A stretch of DNA of 64,000 bases from Priapulus caudatus (GCF_000485595.1 NW_014577414.1:49703-113702); one strand, 5' to 3'; shown: positions 20,567 through 32,708, counted from the stretch's first letter. Notes: generated from the sequence alone by a model not told the origin. Numbers and translations are program-made.

Positions 20567-21355
20567 ATGTTAAAACCCCTCGTGGACCACACTGCTGTAT
20601 GATAATTATTTAATACCTGGTGATTAGAGTAAGATCCTCACAACTTATGTAGAAATTTATGTGTTACCATGTTATAAAATTGCCCTAAAATTCAGCTGTT
20701 TTGCTGTGGTTATCTCTATTGCATATTACAGGTCGCAAGTTGTAGTAACCTCATATCATCTTATGATGAAGGTTTGCTATGTCATGCCTGATTGGATTAT
20801 GTACTTTTTTCTTTTTAGATAATGAAGAAGATCCATCTACACATCCAACTGCGGGACCACTTTTCGTTAGTCGATCCAAGCCTGATCTTCTGAATGCCAA
20901 ATGTATGTCAGTAATAATGTTTTGATCATCGTGAATAGAATTCACATGTTAATTTCACTGATACTCAAGGTACTTTTTCAACTCATATATTTTCATACAC
21001 GTGTAACTCATTAGACCTTTTTGTCATAATGACCACCATAAGTTTGTTGCACTTTTCTTTGATCATATTTCTTCACCTAATTTCACCCAAAAAAAGGTTT
21101 TAGTGTGGTTGTAAATGCTCTGCCATGATTTTACCTTTTCGATTGAAAATTGTCAAGTTAGTGAGATTAGGTAATTACAGCATAGCCTATATTTGCTTAT
21201 TTACAAATTAACCACAGCATAAATAGGAAATACATTATTTGTCAATATATCCACGTCGAATTAAGTATGATTTTTGAGTAATATTAAATTATTTCTTTGA
21301 TATTCGGGACTTACAAATCTTAAAGCCTATGCGAACCCCCCAAAATAAGTCTGTA
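20567..21355. other. AT-rich stretch without gene
   Basis: No open frame, repeat partner or domain seen. It precedes the TIR element directly. Confidence 0.45.
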
Positions 21356-22253
21356 AAGGTGCGCTTAGGTTGGATTGCGATTGAATGCAATGCGACTCGA
21401 CACGTTGCAACTCACTATGACTGAGTGCTCATGTCAACAGTGATACAACTAACAGTGATGAACAGCGACAATCTGAAAACTGAGACTGGCAGTCGCAAAA
21501 GGCATTGGGGTTGATACGACGATCTCCTATAGAGCACACAACTATATGATTGTGTGATCGTTCGAAATGGCGACGTCAATGTTACAGGTTTGTTGACGGT
21601 TAATGTACCATGAAAATATTGAGTTTTGAGTGTAAATCAACATCTCCTCATTTAAGTATTTGTAAAATGTTTTCACATATTTATACCGTTGCCATTATGT
21701 CATTAATTGGATCCCAGGAGAGCCGATAATTCCATTATTACTGTACCATACTGAATTCCTTTTGCACTTGCAGTAGTAGGCCTAACAAACTGCATATATG
21801 TATTATGTCTTCGGAAAAAGCTACTAGATAGTTTCTGGTTATTCTTACAGCAATGAATATAATGAATTCACAAAATTTTTCTTTAGCTGCTTCTGACCAC
21901 ACCTCGGTCGCCATTTTGAACAGTCTCATGACTTATTCACATGACACATGACAGTCACATGGCATTTATGCATTCGAAGGTCGTTGCAGCGATCGCAAGG
22001 CAGCTTATGTCAGGCAAAACTGCAAGCGACGGGTGGAAACTAGTCTAATCGCGTCGCAAAAGTAGAACATGCGCAACTCGAAGCGACTGGCCATTTTTCA
22101 GACGCTAAGCGTCGCTGACCAGTCTAGCAGTTGCAGGAGTCCTCAGGTCAAACTGTTCCTGCGACGAGATCGTCGCTGTGAGTTGCATCCATTTGCAGAA
22201 GATGTCGTCGCTGGCAATCACGTCACGTCGCAAGGCCGACCTAAGCGCACCTT
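21356..22253. mobile_element. DNA element with aaggtgcgcttaggt inverted ends
   Basis: The 15-bp word aaggtgcgcttaggt at 21356-21370 is repeated inverted exactly at 22239-22253. Further in, words with gcaactcac and cgtcgca recur in inverted order near both ends (for example 21407-21417 and 22177-22187), suggesting longer but decayed inverted repeats. 898 bp without a transposase frame. I find no convincing duplication of the flanks and cannot assign a superfamily. Confidence 0.68.
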
Positions 22254-22628
22254 CAAACCTTGTAATGTGTAGAGCTCTGTGTTGTTTTTCAACTATATGT
22301 ATTAGTAAAAAAATTATCAAGCACTAAACCTATTTTTAACGCGAGTTCGTGAAGGAACTATGTGAAAATCGTGTCTCGTGTGACGTCACATGAATGATGT
22401 ATATTTGGGAATCTATTCTCCAAACACGAGCCAGCTCGTGGTAGCATTGTAGACTGATCCACCACTATTGACTAAACATAATTGATCGCAGTAGTAATTA
22501 TAGTATTACTCAATGGGTGGGACTGCTTACGCACACATAAAATGAGGAGACCCAGTTCATACTCAACCCAGTCAGAGAATTATATATTTGACCTGTATTT
22601 TCCCTTCAAAATAATACTAAGATGAGGG
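22254..22628. other. Spacer
   Basis: No gene seen. A cAMP-response-like tgacgtca word is at 22381-22388, without supporting context. Confidence 0.4.
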
Positions 22629-22850
22629 TTAAGCTGGGTTCACACGACCGACTTTATGCCATCAAATTGATGAATTGGATCAATTTCGCAATTATACAAC
22701 CAGTAATCGGCAGTGTAAACGCAAATGTCGTGCGAACCACTGGTGTCACTGGTTAATAACAACTAGTGGGTAGATTAGAACATATTCTATTTTCGCCAAC
22801 TCTGTTGCGAAATTGAAAAATTTCTCCAGCTTTGAGCTGGGTTTACACTA
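22629..22850. mobile_element. 'agctgggttcacac' MITE, copy 1
   Basis: Starts aagctgggttcacacgaccg and matches, in reverse, the right end of the element at 54684-54880 (words such as atacaacca, atcggcagtgtaaacg and tattttcgccaactct are shared). The right end at 22850 meets another inverted-repeat start. About 220 bp, non-coding. Confidence 0.7.
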
Positions 22851-23040
22851 CTGACTTCATTGTGTCACATTATGTAACCAAATCATATTGCACATGACAT
22901 TGGTACATGGAAGATGGCAGTACCGTCCCGCATAATGATTGAGATCGAGCCTAGATTGGAGCCACCATTACCATGCGGTGTGGCTGTGTCAAGTTAACAA
23001 TAAGCGGCTGTGTTTAAGTTGGACTAGAAAACATTACATG
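22851..23040. mobile_element. Partial element of the same family
   Basis: Starts gagctgggtttacactactg and continues with a body (tatgtaaccaaatcatattg ... gtgtggctgtgtcaagttaa ... ttaagttggact) that is found again at 47278-47366 and 54584-54655. In the other copy a 7-kb element splits this body, so this copy gives the uninterrupted target sequence. The right side is lost at about 23040. Confidence 0.72.
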
Positions 23041-23193
23041 GTGGCGGCCGATCCAACGAAGATGAATGATGCACGATAGATGCATGATAGGCATAGGTGA
23101 TAGACGCATGATAGACGCACGAACATGGTAGAAGGTGTAATGAAAAAACGTAATGAAAACCGGCAGCGATAAATAATTGAGGGAAAATATTTT

Positions 23194-23266
23194 GCCAATG
23201 CGGGGATTGAACCCGCGACGTTTGCGCCATTACCATGACGCTTTAACAGCTGCGGCTACTTCAAAA
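23194..23266 (-). pseudogene. tRNA-like relic
   Basis: On the minus strand an A-box-like tagccgcagctg is followed by a perfect T-arm gcggg-ttcaatc-cccgc with the B box ggttcaatcc. An anticodon-like stem (gcgtc / ggcgc) is present with an oversized loop. The acceptor halves do not pair, so it is not a working tRNA; a tRNA-derived SINE head is the likeliest origin. Confidence 0.45.
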
Positions 23267-23741
23267 TCGCTACATTTCGCACATTTTTCCGCGTATTTTT
23301 CCTACACACATCACACAAATTTCGGACATTCGTACATTCGTAAATTTCGTACATTCACGCTAAATTTCGTACATACATCACAGAACGGATGCCGGGATGG
23401 AAATAAATCATTGTTGGTACGCCATCAATGGCTGACCAATGTACAACAAATATAAACAAACACCGTATGTTCCAGCGGGTGATGGATCGGACACGGGGCA
23501 GTACTAGATAAAATAATTAGCTCTAGTACTAGTATCCTAGAGCTAAACTAACCTCGTAGCAAATAGTTTTCAAAATCTAAAGTGTACTGGCTGGTAAACT
23601 CCAAGACTCAAATAAACACAATTGTCAATGCGTATCCCGGTGAAGGTGTTTTGATACGATTTACTGAAGCACACAAATAAACGGAATATAAGTATATGCA
23701 GTTCCTTTCCACATAACGACTAGTAATACACACAGTAATAC

Positions 23742-26218
23742 CAGGCTTTCATTTTTAAGGGGCGCGATCGCGCTCGCGCTCCACCGCGCACCCGAAATCG
23801 TGCCATGGTGCGTGCATCATCGCGCCTCATAAAATTGGTTGAAATCGCGCACCAAAAGTATGTGTATTATGTTGAAATAGCGCTCCATAGAGTTGTCATT
23901 TGTCAATGTAGGGGGGTACAAAAAGGTTAGCAACACACAACAATTTGTGGTGTGTAAGTAACTGAACGTATGGCAGAGGTACAGGTTACTAATACTACCC
24001 CCTGGTTTATACAACTAGACAACAGCATCCAAATACAGGTACCTACACGGTAGCCACAAGTTACCTGCTCGTTTTCCACTATACGTGGCGAGAAGTGGTT
24101 TTCTGCCGACGTGAAACAGTCGTAGGGCTGGAGGGGCTACATACGTGGCTACTACGTACAAGTAATTTGGCTAGTTAGCTCATCTGACATAGTCAGATGC
24201 AGCTTGTAGAATCGCATGATCGTCCGTCCGTCCGTCCGTGCGAGCGTCCGTCCGTCAACAGTTGGGCACAAATCTTAACCGCTTGACGTACGGTCACGAT
24301 ATTCGGCACATCGGGGGGGGGGGATCGTCAATTATACGGGGTCACAGATCGGGCGGAGCGGGGGAGGGGAGCGTCAGATAAAAAGCGGTAGTTTGTGGGT
24401 GATGTGTGTGTAAGCAGAGCGGACTGGGGGTCATAAGGTCATAGTACACGCGGTCACAAAAGGTGTCAAAATAAGAAGGGGAACATTCACATGATCGCCT
24501 TAAAGCTATAATGAGGTAATTCACGGGACGAGGCAGAACGCTTGCAGGAATTGGCTGACGCACACAACTAGTAGCTGGGTAAGTCTAAACGCGTCCCTCT
24601 GACTGATTAGTGGTCTCAGGGCTCGCGTGAATAAGTCGGTGTATCACCATGCGAGTGTGAGGTGTAAAAACGGCCAATTCACTCGAGTGTGTGCGCTAGG
24701 AACCAGGTCTGGGAGTACAACGAAGGTCAACAAGGTGCAAGAAGCAATGGGCGAGCTACCAGGCCATCGGACTTTAGACACATTCTTGCTATTGAGGTGA
24801 GGCACACAATGGGTGGTCTAAGCTGAGTGGGAGCACTGGTGCCAGCACTGTTATAGAAAAACTTTACTCATTATTGTTTATTCAGTCGTCGGGAGCGTAC
24901 GTCGATTTTTATTGGCACCTAACTATGAACATTATAGAACCATCGGAGCAAACAGTTACTTAACTTTCTCTGACATGCTAGAAGAGTAAGTGTCAAAATA
25001 CAACAATTTTTGTATTAAGTCCCATGCACAAACAAGGAGGGTATAAACATGGAAATTTGTTGAGCCTGTCTTGTTAGACTAGACGATTGACTCCGGGTTT
25101 GTCTTAAGTGAGAGAATACTATAACATGCCCTGGATGTATTAGGTATACTACAAATGTGGCAGGCAGTGAAATGGTTCAAAATAGCCTAAACTTATGGGA
25201 TTAAAGACAGGTTATCATCCTCCTTAAATCTATAATATTCTCTTAATGGCAATTCTGTACTGTCAGGTATGTTACATGTAAAGTATTGACCACTACTCGC
25301 GCAGTGCTACTGCCAGTAGCATATGTTTGTGGTACTGTGACGAGGTTTTTTTGGCCTTGGTGACGTCTTAAATGTGTTACAGGTGGTCTGCAGCTCTCAC
25401 CGATAATGGCAGGCTGGTAGGCTTGCGTACGGTAATCTTATTGATTGCTTTTAACTATTACTTTACTGCAGAGTAGTTTTGGGCTAACACTGGACACAAT
25501 ACGATGGGAAGCTCTCATCTTTAATCTGAAGACACTTAAACGTACGCGCCCAATCCCGTCCGTGGCCACAACTTTCGAGTAACATGATCCCAAACGAACA
25601 TTCTTTTGAGAGGTTTCCGTGATACCATCCCAGTGCATTCCGACTGTTTCGGGCGCTGAGGTTATGTGAAAGCACATTGCGGAGACCAAACAGGGTTTTT
25701 ACTAGAATTCCAACACCAACTACAGTATATATACCACGGCAAAAGGAGTCACGGCCGCAGTACAACGTAGATGAGGCGCTGTCGAGCTCCTGCGCACTTA
25801 TTTAATTATATTCGGGAGTCGTGCAAGTGTTGGGAGTTGTTGGATGCAGAAAGAGATGCTAACATAGACACGCCATATGAGATGATGATAATGGGGAAGA
25901 ATATGAGAATGAATAATCAGGTGAGGATCTGACATGACATCCCAAATTTTCGTCACTTGGATTCTCACCTCCTCTAGACCTGAAGGAATTGGTCATGATT
26001 CCATCACACCCACACCCCAAGAGCATGATGAGAGCCCTCACGACACGGAGCTCTACATGCATCCCTTTTCAGAGGGTGTGATTTTTAAGTGGAGCTCCCC
26101 ATCATGCCCTCTTAAAGGCGTGTGATTATGGAGCGGCGAAAAGTCCCGCCTAATGGAAGTGTCGCTAAGGGACGTCATTAGAGTCCCTCCTGTACTGTTT
26201 CAAGTCTGACAAGGCCTG
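23742..26218. mobile_element. hAT-like element, long copy
   Basis: Begins CAGGCTTTCA (23742-23751) followed by a striking gcgatcgcgctcgcgc palindrome. Its first ~430 bp and its last ~360 bp match, inverted, the two halves of the 962-bp element at 38866-39827. The right end reads tctgacaaggcctg, a decayed version of the expected TGAAAGCCTG. About 1.5 kb (24180-25860) is unique to this copy and holds tccg tandem words (24228-24256) but no transposase frame. No duplication of flanks is clear. Confidence 0.7.
24180..25858. other. Copy-specific middle of the long hAT-like element
   Basis: No recognised coding sequence. It begins with an inverted word pair around catctgacatagtcagatg, then gtccgtccgtccgtccgt, a run of G at 24311-24321 and a segment (actgggggtca ... 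aagaaggggaacattcac, 24425-24500) that recurs at 27066-27113. Confidence 0.5.
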
Positions 26219-27574
26219 ATGAAATGACTGCTTTCCTTTATCGGGACATAGTACTTCGCACCATAATAAAGTGATAGTTATATGGCAGCCCTCCGATTGC
26301 GAATCGAACAGAAGTTACATGTATGCAGTCACTTGCCTTAAAGTCTATCTAAGCAATAAAGTCAAGAGCTAAGATTTAATATCAGCTCCACAGTTACAAT
26401 AACCAGCAACTACTGCAAAACAACGCGTTAAAAACAAACATAGCTATAAATGGAAATTACTCCAAACAGCGATAGTATAGCACACCACATAGCCAGATAC
26501 GCTAGAATGAGACAACGTACAGCCTGCTTGGCAGGTATACACTCCTCAAAAGACTATAAGTTAGTATAAATAACCCCACACAAATATGAAACACCCCATT
26601 TAGTATACAAGACATCACACTATATTCGCTTAACCACCAAGAACCACGTGATGACAGCAGTACCTGCTACAGTATGGCACAGTATAGGGACATAGCTATA
26701 ATCGTACAGACTAAAGAGCGCTGCCACGTACACACGAATGCGCTGTATCATAAACTATACTCCCAATATTGTAGCAGTTACGTTATGTGACTCACATATG
26801 AAGTCAAACGTTGCTCGGTATTATTTTGAAGCACGAGCATATCGTAGCGTGGAACCATTTTTCCACACAATCAGTATCATGTTCAGCAGTTTAATACGCA
26901 TTAACGCATTACACTCGCTTACAAACGATGACGTGTCTTAAAAGTGGCCAAATCATACATACACGTGATCTCAAATAGGTCATCACCCATCTTGCCTGGC
27001 GTTGTGACNNNNNNNNNNNNNNNNNNNNNNNNNGAGTCGTCAAAACGAGTGTGGATGTAGAACTGGGGGTCAAAGGTCAAAGGTCAAGAGGTGTAAAGAA
27101 GGGGAACATTCACTCTTAACTTAAGGTATAGGGAGGAAATGCAGAATTGCGAGCACAAATCTAAAACGGCTCGACCTAGGCTCGTGATAGTCGGTGTAGT
27201 AGCATCATGGTAGGAAAAGCATCACTGTGGAAATTGGAGGTCACAGGTCAAAGGCGTCAATGGGCACAGGGCAGATTTTAGACATTTTCTGAGGACATGG
27301 TCTGACGAGCGATTGAAAAACTTTTTTGTTTTCAGCGGTGACTAGCATTTTTATGGCATTACCAAACTGTGAGTATCTCCTAGTAAATTCAGTACAGTGA
27401 TTAAGTTTGAACAGAAACGCCGTGCGAGACACAAGCCCGCCATCATGAATGTTGCCACAGCCTCGATTTCAGTTCACGGCAATATGACGTCACTCGCTGG
27501 AAATGCAGATGGTTAATTTGGCACCTACATAAAGGATTATACCGAAGACTAACTATAAATAAATCGAATGTAAC
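26219..27574. other. Non-coding stretch with a 25-base gap
   Basis: No gene recognised. 27009-27033 are N. After the gap the words ggtcaaaggtcaaaggtcaa (27068-27090) and ggggaacattcac repeat material from 24425-24500. Confidence 0.5.
27009..27033. other. Assembly gap (25 N)
   Basis: Twenty-five undetermined bases. Confidence 0.99.
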
Positions 27575-27778
27575 TTGATTTTTAACCCTGAGTTAATACT
27601 TTAATCTAGGTTCTACCAGAGTTGAATTTTAACACAGAGTTAGGCATATTTAACTCAGAGTTAAAGTTAATCCACGACTGTGGAATACAATTTAACTCTG
27701 AGTTAACTTTTAACTCAGAGTTAAAAAATTTAAATCAGAGTTAAGAGTTATCCACGTCTGTGGAACCGGGTCCAGAAG
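27575..27778. repeat. Array of ttaactcagagttaa palindromes
   Basis: The self-complementary word ttaactctgagttaa or ttaactcagagttaa (and decayed forms) occurs about seven times, with two copies of atccacg-a/t-ctgtggaa (about 27671 and 27751) that are themselves dyads. Very AT-rich otherwise. It ends exactly where gypsy B coding sequence begins, so it may be one end of a foldback MITE that interrupted gypsy B. Confidence 0.65.
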
Positions 27779-28330
27779 TTCAGACGGGCACCGACGGAAT
27801 CCATTGATGAATTCATGACAAGCTGTAAAATTCAGGCGAAGAAATGCAACTTCAGAGATGAGCGCAAAACAAGCGAATGCCTAGTGGAACAACTGATCAT
27901 TGGCACACGCCACAAGAAGGTCCATGAGATCCTGCTTTCCAAGGATGAAGCAGTTGACCTCGATGTTGCAATGGACATTGCCAGGACGCGTGAAGGAACC
28001 ATGTCGCACATGGAACAGTTGACAAGCAGTGATGGGGGCTGGAGCTGCCATACACGCTGTCAGGCAAGGTCACTACAGTCGACACAACAAACAGTACCCG
28101 GGCAAATTATACGGGAAATGCAATCGCTGTGGAGGTGGCCATGCCGCTAAGCGACATGGCAAATGTCCAGCCTATGGCACAAAGTGTAAATCATGTGGAA
28201 AAAGACAATCACTGGGAAAAAGTCTGCAGGATGAGACTGGACATTCAGGTCGGTCCAGCTGAGAGAAGACCAAGGTCAAGTTCACGTCGAAGGTGGAACC
28301 AAAGAGGTAAATCAGCGAACAACAGGCAGT
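27779..28330 (+). pseudogene. Gypsy B gag, C-terminal part
   Basis: IDEFMTSCKIQAKKCNFRDE and LVEQLIIGTRHKKVHEILLS are the end of the capsid-like domain. A frameshift near 28030 leads to the 28029-28262 frame with GKCNRCGGGHAAKRHGKCPA and TKCKSCGKRQ, a C-x2-C-x3-H plus C-x2-C zinc knuckle with the last Cys lost by another shift. Confidence 0.84.
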
Positions 28331-28333
28331 TCT

Positions 28334-28909
28334 ATGCAGTCTTTGAGAAGCCGAATGACATACGTCAACAAGGCAAGTGGCAGTGGGCCATCCTTGGAGG
28401 AGAGTTTTGAAGCACTGTCATTTGAGTCGATAAACTCTGACAGTATCGCAAGGGAAACTGATACATGGGATGAGGTATTTGTGTTCGTCGATATCGCCCT
28501 AGAAAACAAACCACATGCCACATCCAACCTCAAGGTGAAAGTGGATACCAGTTACCGGTATAATCTTATAATCTACAGAAGGATGTTCCCTGAGAGGTTG
28601 GACTATGATGGTTTCCCACGAAAGGGAGTCACAAAGCCGCAGAGCACCGTGCTGACCGTATACAGTGGCACGATGATCCCCCAGCATGGGTCCATTGATA
28701 TCCCTTGTAGGTACCGCGAGTACCACAATGTGGCAGAGTTTTATGTGACTGACTTAGAAGCCCCGGCCATCATGGGATTGCCAACGCTGCGTGAGTTACA
28801 TGTGGTCAAGCTAAACTGCGAAATAACAACCAACGCAGTCGTTAAACAAGGACAAGACACAGTACAGCGTACCTATGGGGCCTGGCCAACTCACACATGT
28901 AGACTATAA
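28334..28909 (+). pseudogene. Gypsy B protease
   Basis: 191 codons. NLKVKVDTSYRYNLI at about residue 65 is the protease active-site segment, with D-T-S where D-T-G is expected, so the flap-side glycine is lost. IMGLPTLRELHVV near residue 150 matches the G-L-x-x-L end of gypsy proteases. The frame ends as RT begins in another frame. Confidence 0.8.
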
Positions 28910-29800
28910 GGATGACTTGATCGAGCTATACCCAGACAGATTCGAGGGCATTGGTAACTTTAAAGGTACGTTCCACATAACAGTAGACCCCTCTGTACAA
29001 CTGGTGGTCCATACCCCTAGATGCTGCCCAATACATCTACGAGACGAATTACGCAAAGAGTTGGATAGTATGGAGCAGATGGGCGTAATCGCAAAAGTTA
29101 TGGAGCCGACCGTCTGGGTCAGCAGCCTGGCATTTAGCCGCATGTCAAATGGGCAACTACGCGTGTGCTTAGACCCCAAGGATCATAACACAGCAATTCA
29201 AGCGTCCATACTACAAGACTCCCACGTTGGAGTAGATCACACATAGATTTGCCGGGGCAAGTACCTTCTCGAAACTTGATGCCCATCATGGGTACTGGTC
29301 GATATCCTTGGATGAGCCATCGAGCTGGCTCGCAATGTTTAACAGCCCGTTTGGAAGATATCATTTCCAAAGGCTCCCGTTCGGATTCAATGTGAGCCAA
29401 GATGTGTTCCAGGAACGAATGGATCACATTCTGGAGCAGTGTCCAGGCGCCACTGGTATCGCCGACGATGTTGCAGTATTCGGTAAATCAAAGGAAGACC
29501 ACGACCAGAACCTACACAACCTTATGAAAGTAGCATGAGAACACGGCCTGGTATTCAACATTGATAAATGTGAGGGCAATAAGCGAAGCATGACGTTTTT
29601 CGGTCTTGTGTTAGACCCCGATGGAGTCCACCCGGACACGGACAAAGTCAGAGACATTACGAATCTAGTGGTGCCCAGTGACCCCAAGCAGTTGCAGGAA
29701 TTCCTAGGCATCGTTATATATATGTCTCCGTTCATCCCGAACCTATTGCAAATGACTGCTCTTCTGTGACAGCTCATGAAGGGATGAATAGAGTTCCAGT
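28875..29800 (+). pseudogene. Gypsy B reverse transcriptase
   Basis: Frame 28875-29246 holds the RT fingers (HLRDELRKELDSMEQMGVIA, NGQLRVCLDPKDHNTAI). A stop and shift follow; the palm Asp segment is damaged. Frame 29308-29538 has RYHFQRLPFGFNVSQDVFQE and GIADDVAVFGKS, the catalytic box with both aspartates. The thumb (NIDKCEGNKRSMTFFGLVLD, QLQEFLGIVIYMSPFIPNL) continues after a TGA at 29536. Confidence 0.86.
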
Positions 29801-29819
29801 GGTCCCAGTCACACACTAA

Positions 29820-30421
29820 TCGAGCTGATCTGCCGAGAGGTCACCCTCAGCTACTTCGACCCGCAGCAAGATTCTGTACTGCAGGTCGATTCATCCAGCA
29901 AGGGCCTCGGCGACGTATTACTACAACATGACAGACCAGTGGCATTTGCATCAAAGTCATTGAATGACTGCGAACATAGGTATGCTAATATTGAATGCGA
30001 GCTACTAGCCGTTGTATTCGGGTGTGAGAAATTCAACACATATTTGTACGGCAAGCACTTCACAGCCGAATCGAACCACAAGCCCCTTGAAATTATCCAC
30101 TTGAAAAACTTGGCGGCTGCAGCGCAGCGACTGCAACGAATGTTACTACGCATTCAACCATGCGACATCACAATCCGATACCAGTCAGGAAGGGAGGTGC
30201 TGATAGCTGACGCACTCTCGAGATCACCTGGAGCTGACTGCGCTGCGATTGACCTGGAAATAAGAGTGGATTATGCACAGTGGTCGACCCAAAAGCAGCA
30301 AATACTGGGCAACAGCACACGCAGTGATTCAGAACTTAACGCGTTAATGAATATTGTCGTCACAGGGTGGCCGGAACGGCAAAAACAGCTTCCGCTCCCG
30401 CTGCGTCCTTATTGGTCATAG
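29820..30421 (+). pseudogene. Gypsy B RNase H
   Basis: FASKSLNDCEHRYANIECEL carries the conserved Glu of RNase H, followed by FTAESNHKPLEIIHLKN, where the usual Thr-Asp-His is Ser-Asn-His, removing a catalytic Asp. The end is IADALSRSPGADC. The first Asp (QVDSSSKGLG, about 29883) is in another frame. Confidence 0.82.
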
Positions 30422-31420
30422 AGGGACGAGCTCACCGTAGACGATGGTGTCATCATGAAAGGTGATTGTGTCATAGTTCCAGCAAACATGCAGACAGACA
30501 TTCTGGCTCGGCTACATGAGTCGCACCGAGGTATCGAGAAAACGAAGCTGAGAGCGCGAACATGTGTGTATTGGAACATTATAAATTCGGATATAGAGAA
30601 CCTGGTTCGACAGTGCAGCATATGCCAGCAAGCTCAGAAGACGCAGGGCCACGAGCCGCTACTGTAGCATGAGCTTCCAACCCGGTCCTGGCAAGTCCTG
30701 GGAACGGACCTATTCTACCTGGCTGGCGATGAATACCTAATCATCAGTGTCTATTACTTAAAGTTCCCATTCGTCAAGAAAATTAGTGGCAGAGAAATGA
30801 GTCAGGCCATTGTGAACACAACTAAGAGTATCTTTGCAGAACAAGGGATACATGAGACCATAATAAGCAATAATGGTCCACAGTCTGATGGCGAAGCCTA
30901 CAAGGTTTTTGCTGAGAAGTGGGGGTTTCACCATGTATCAGCGAGCTCTCATTATCTGCAGTTAAACGGACTGATTGAGTGCCAGGTACAGACCGTCAAA
31001 ACGTCCTGACTAAAGCCAGAGCAGCAGGAATTGACGTAGATATGGCAATGTTAATACTCAGGTCTACACCGATAGACCATCACCTCCCTTCACCAGCTGA
31101 ACTTTTGAACGCGAGGAGAATGAAAGCAAACCTTCCCATGAGGATATACAACAACGCACCCAATAAGGATGGCACCATGCGGAGGCTTCTACAGCGGCAG
31201 GCATCTCAAATGGTATATAATGACGATAAGGCCGGAGGAAGCCTGGCCCCGCTTATCAAAGGCCAACCCATTTGGGTACAAGACCAGGCATCAGGCCAGT
31301 GACGTCCAGGAATAGTCACTGGGATCCGTCCAGAACAACACTTGTATGAGGTACACACGCCATCTGGCGTCACATTGAGGATGAACTGGTGTCACATTAG
31401 GGAGACATGTGAGGAGGCGA
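30422..31420 (+). pseudogene. Gypsy B integrase
   Basis: The H2C2 domain is complete (LHESHRGIEKTK ... CSICQQ, 30505-30640). A stop at 30665 precedes the core: first Asp in GTDLFYL; the second catalytic position is Asn (ISNNGPQ, about 30868); Glu is in GLIECQVQ exactly 35 residues later. The tail (30979-31302: SPAELLNARRMK, GQPIWVQDQ) is frameshifted. Loss of the second Asp alone would abolish integration. Confidence 0.85.
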
Positions 31421-31602
31421 ACACCTGCACAAGCTGACACCCCCATGGAACCTACCAGCGACCCTGGGACAGCAGCCAGAATGGAAACACTGAGCACACC
31501 ACCACATCTAGTGAAATGCGTCCATTTCCTATAGGATGCTGGAACCAATCGGGACCCAGTGGGTGATGCCAATAGTGCTTCAAGCGAGGCTGTCGCTAAC
31601 AC

Positions 31603-32147
31603 TTAGGCCTAATAAAAAAGATGTTTGTTTCAGCTAACGAGCTGAAAAAAATGGACACGGTAGGCCGGCAAAACTTTTTTTTATCAAATATATATATTTT
31701 TTTGTATTCTAACAATACTTGTTTTATACTTACTAGCTGATATTCCCATACAACCACCAAATCTTGCCTTAAAATATAAATTTCATGTAAGTGACACAGT
31801 TGAAGTTAAATATTTCATGCAACTAAAAAGAAAACAGAAACAAAAAAACATTTTTAGAAGAAACAAAGAGCGCAATTCAAAGTGAGCAGGGAAAAAAGGT
31901 AATGAAAATATCACAACAAAAAATGTATGACTGAGAGTTGTATCATGTTCCTCATGTGTTATACAAACAAAAATAGAACAAAACACCAAATTGCATAGGG
32001 TACTTGCAATTGCGTTTTACCAGCGTTGCTTGGGAAAAAAAACGCGTAGAAATAACTTGGAGCAAATTCAACCACATTTATTTACTTGATGCTAAGGATA
32101 GATTCGTAACAGAAAAACAAACAATAAACAATATTAAGACAAAAACG
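31603..32147. other. AT-rich spacer
   Basis: No gene seen; A-runs and T-runs dominate, for example at 31669-31705. Confidence 0.5.
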
Positions 32148-32183
32148 ATGATCTATCTATCTATCTATCTATCTCTATCTATC

Positions 32184-32231
<48 letters not shown>

Positions 32232-32262
32232 ACTATGTATCTATCTATCTATCTATCTATGT
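32148..32262. repeat. CTAT tetranucleotide microsatellite
   Basis: About 28 copies of ctat with few interruptions (ctctat, aactatgtat). It directly abuts the gypsy D LTR and may have swallowed that element's target duplication. Confidence 0.95.
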
Positions 32263-32265
32263 ATA

Positions 32266-32648
32266 TGTAATAACGTAGAGTTCTCGTGTAATGACGCAGG
32301 CACTAGTTTAATGATGACGCTGCAGAGTAATGATGACAAAGTCTCTCTCGTATAACGTATAGTAACTGAGATTATTAAGAACGACCACCAACGGTACGAC
32401 AACACTTCATAACGCCGTCAGCTCACAACTGTTACTCACAGAGCGTATCTCTCCCGCTCTGGTTATCCCACTCTGGTTCTCCCGCCAAATATATATCTAT
32501 GGCGCCGCTATCAGCCAATTTTCATACAATGGAATGCCCATATGACATCTCTTCCGAACACTATATAAAACGTTAAATTTTCCACAACGCTCGAGATACA
32601 CATAACACATGATACATACACATATTTAACTCCAATATACTGTCTACA
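32266..32648 (-). repeat. Gypsy D 3' LTR
   Basis: 383 bp from tgtaataacgtagag to ctgtctaca on the plus strand. Matches 37428-37527 and 38343-38690 of the other LTR, with scattered substitutions and small indels. Confidence 0.85.
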
Positions 32649-32708
32649 AACATTAACGTGATTATCAGTGATATATGTACTACGCTAGCTAATGTATCTG
32701 TGCTATTC

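Larger units (their letters stand above)
27779..31602 (+). mobile_element. Gypsy B: degenerate Ty3/gypsy element without LTRs
   Basis: About 3.8 kb of gag-pol in the usual order: capsid end, zinc knuckle, protease, RT, RNase H, integrase. The left side is cut by the palindrome array, and no LTR, primer site or polypurine tract is visible on either side. Motifs (CPAYGTKC knuckle, IADDVAVF box) place it in the same broad group as gypsy A, and 19740-20090 is a close relative. Many stops, frameshifts and two lost catalytic residues show it is dead. Confidence 0.88.

Noticed and set aside
22381-22388. tgacgtca as a CREB-type regulatory site
   Set aside because: A single 8-bp word with no neighbouring gene or promoter.
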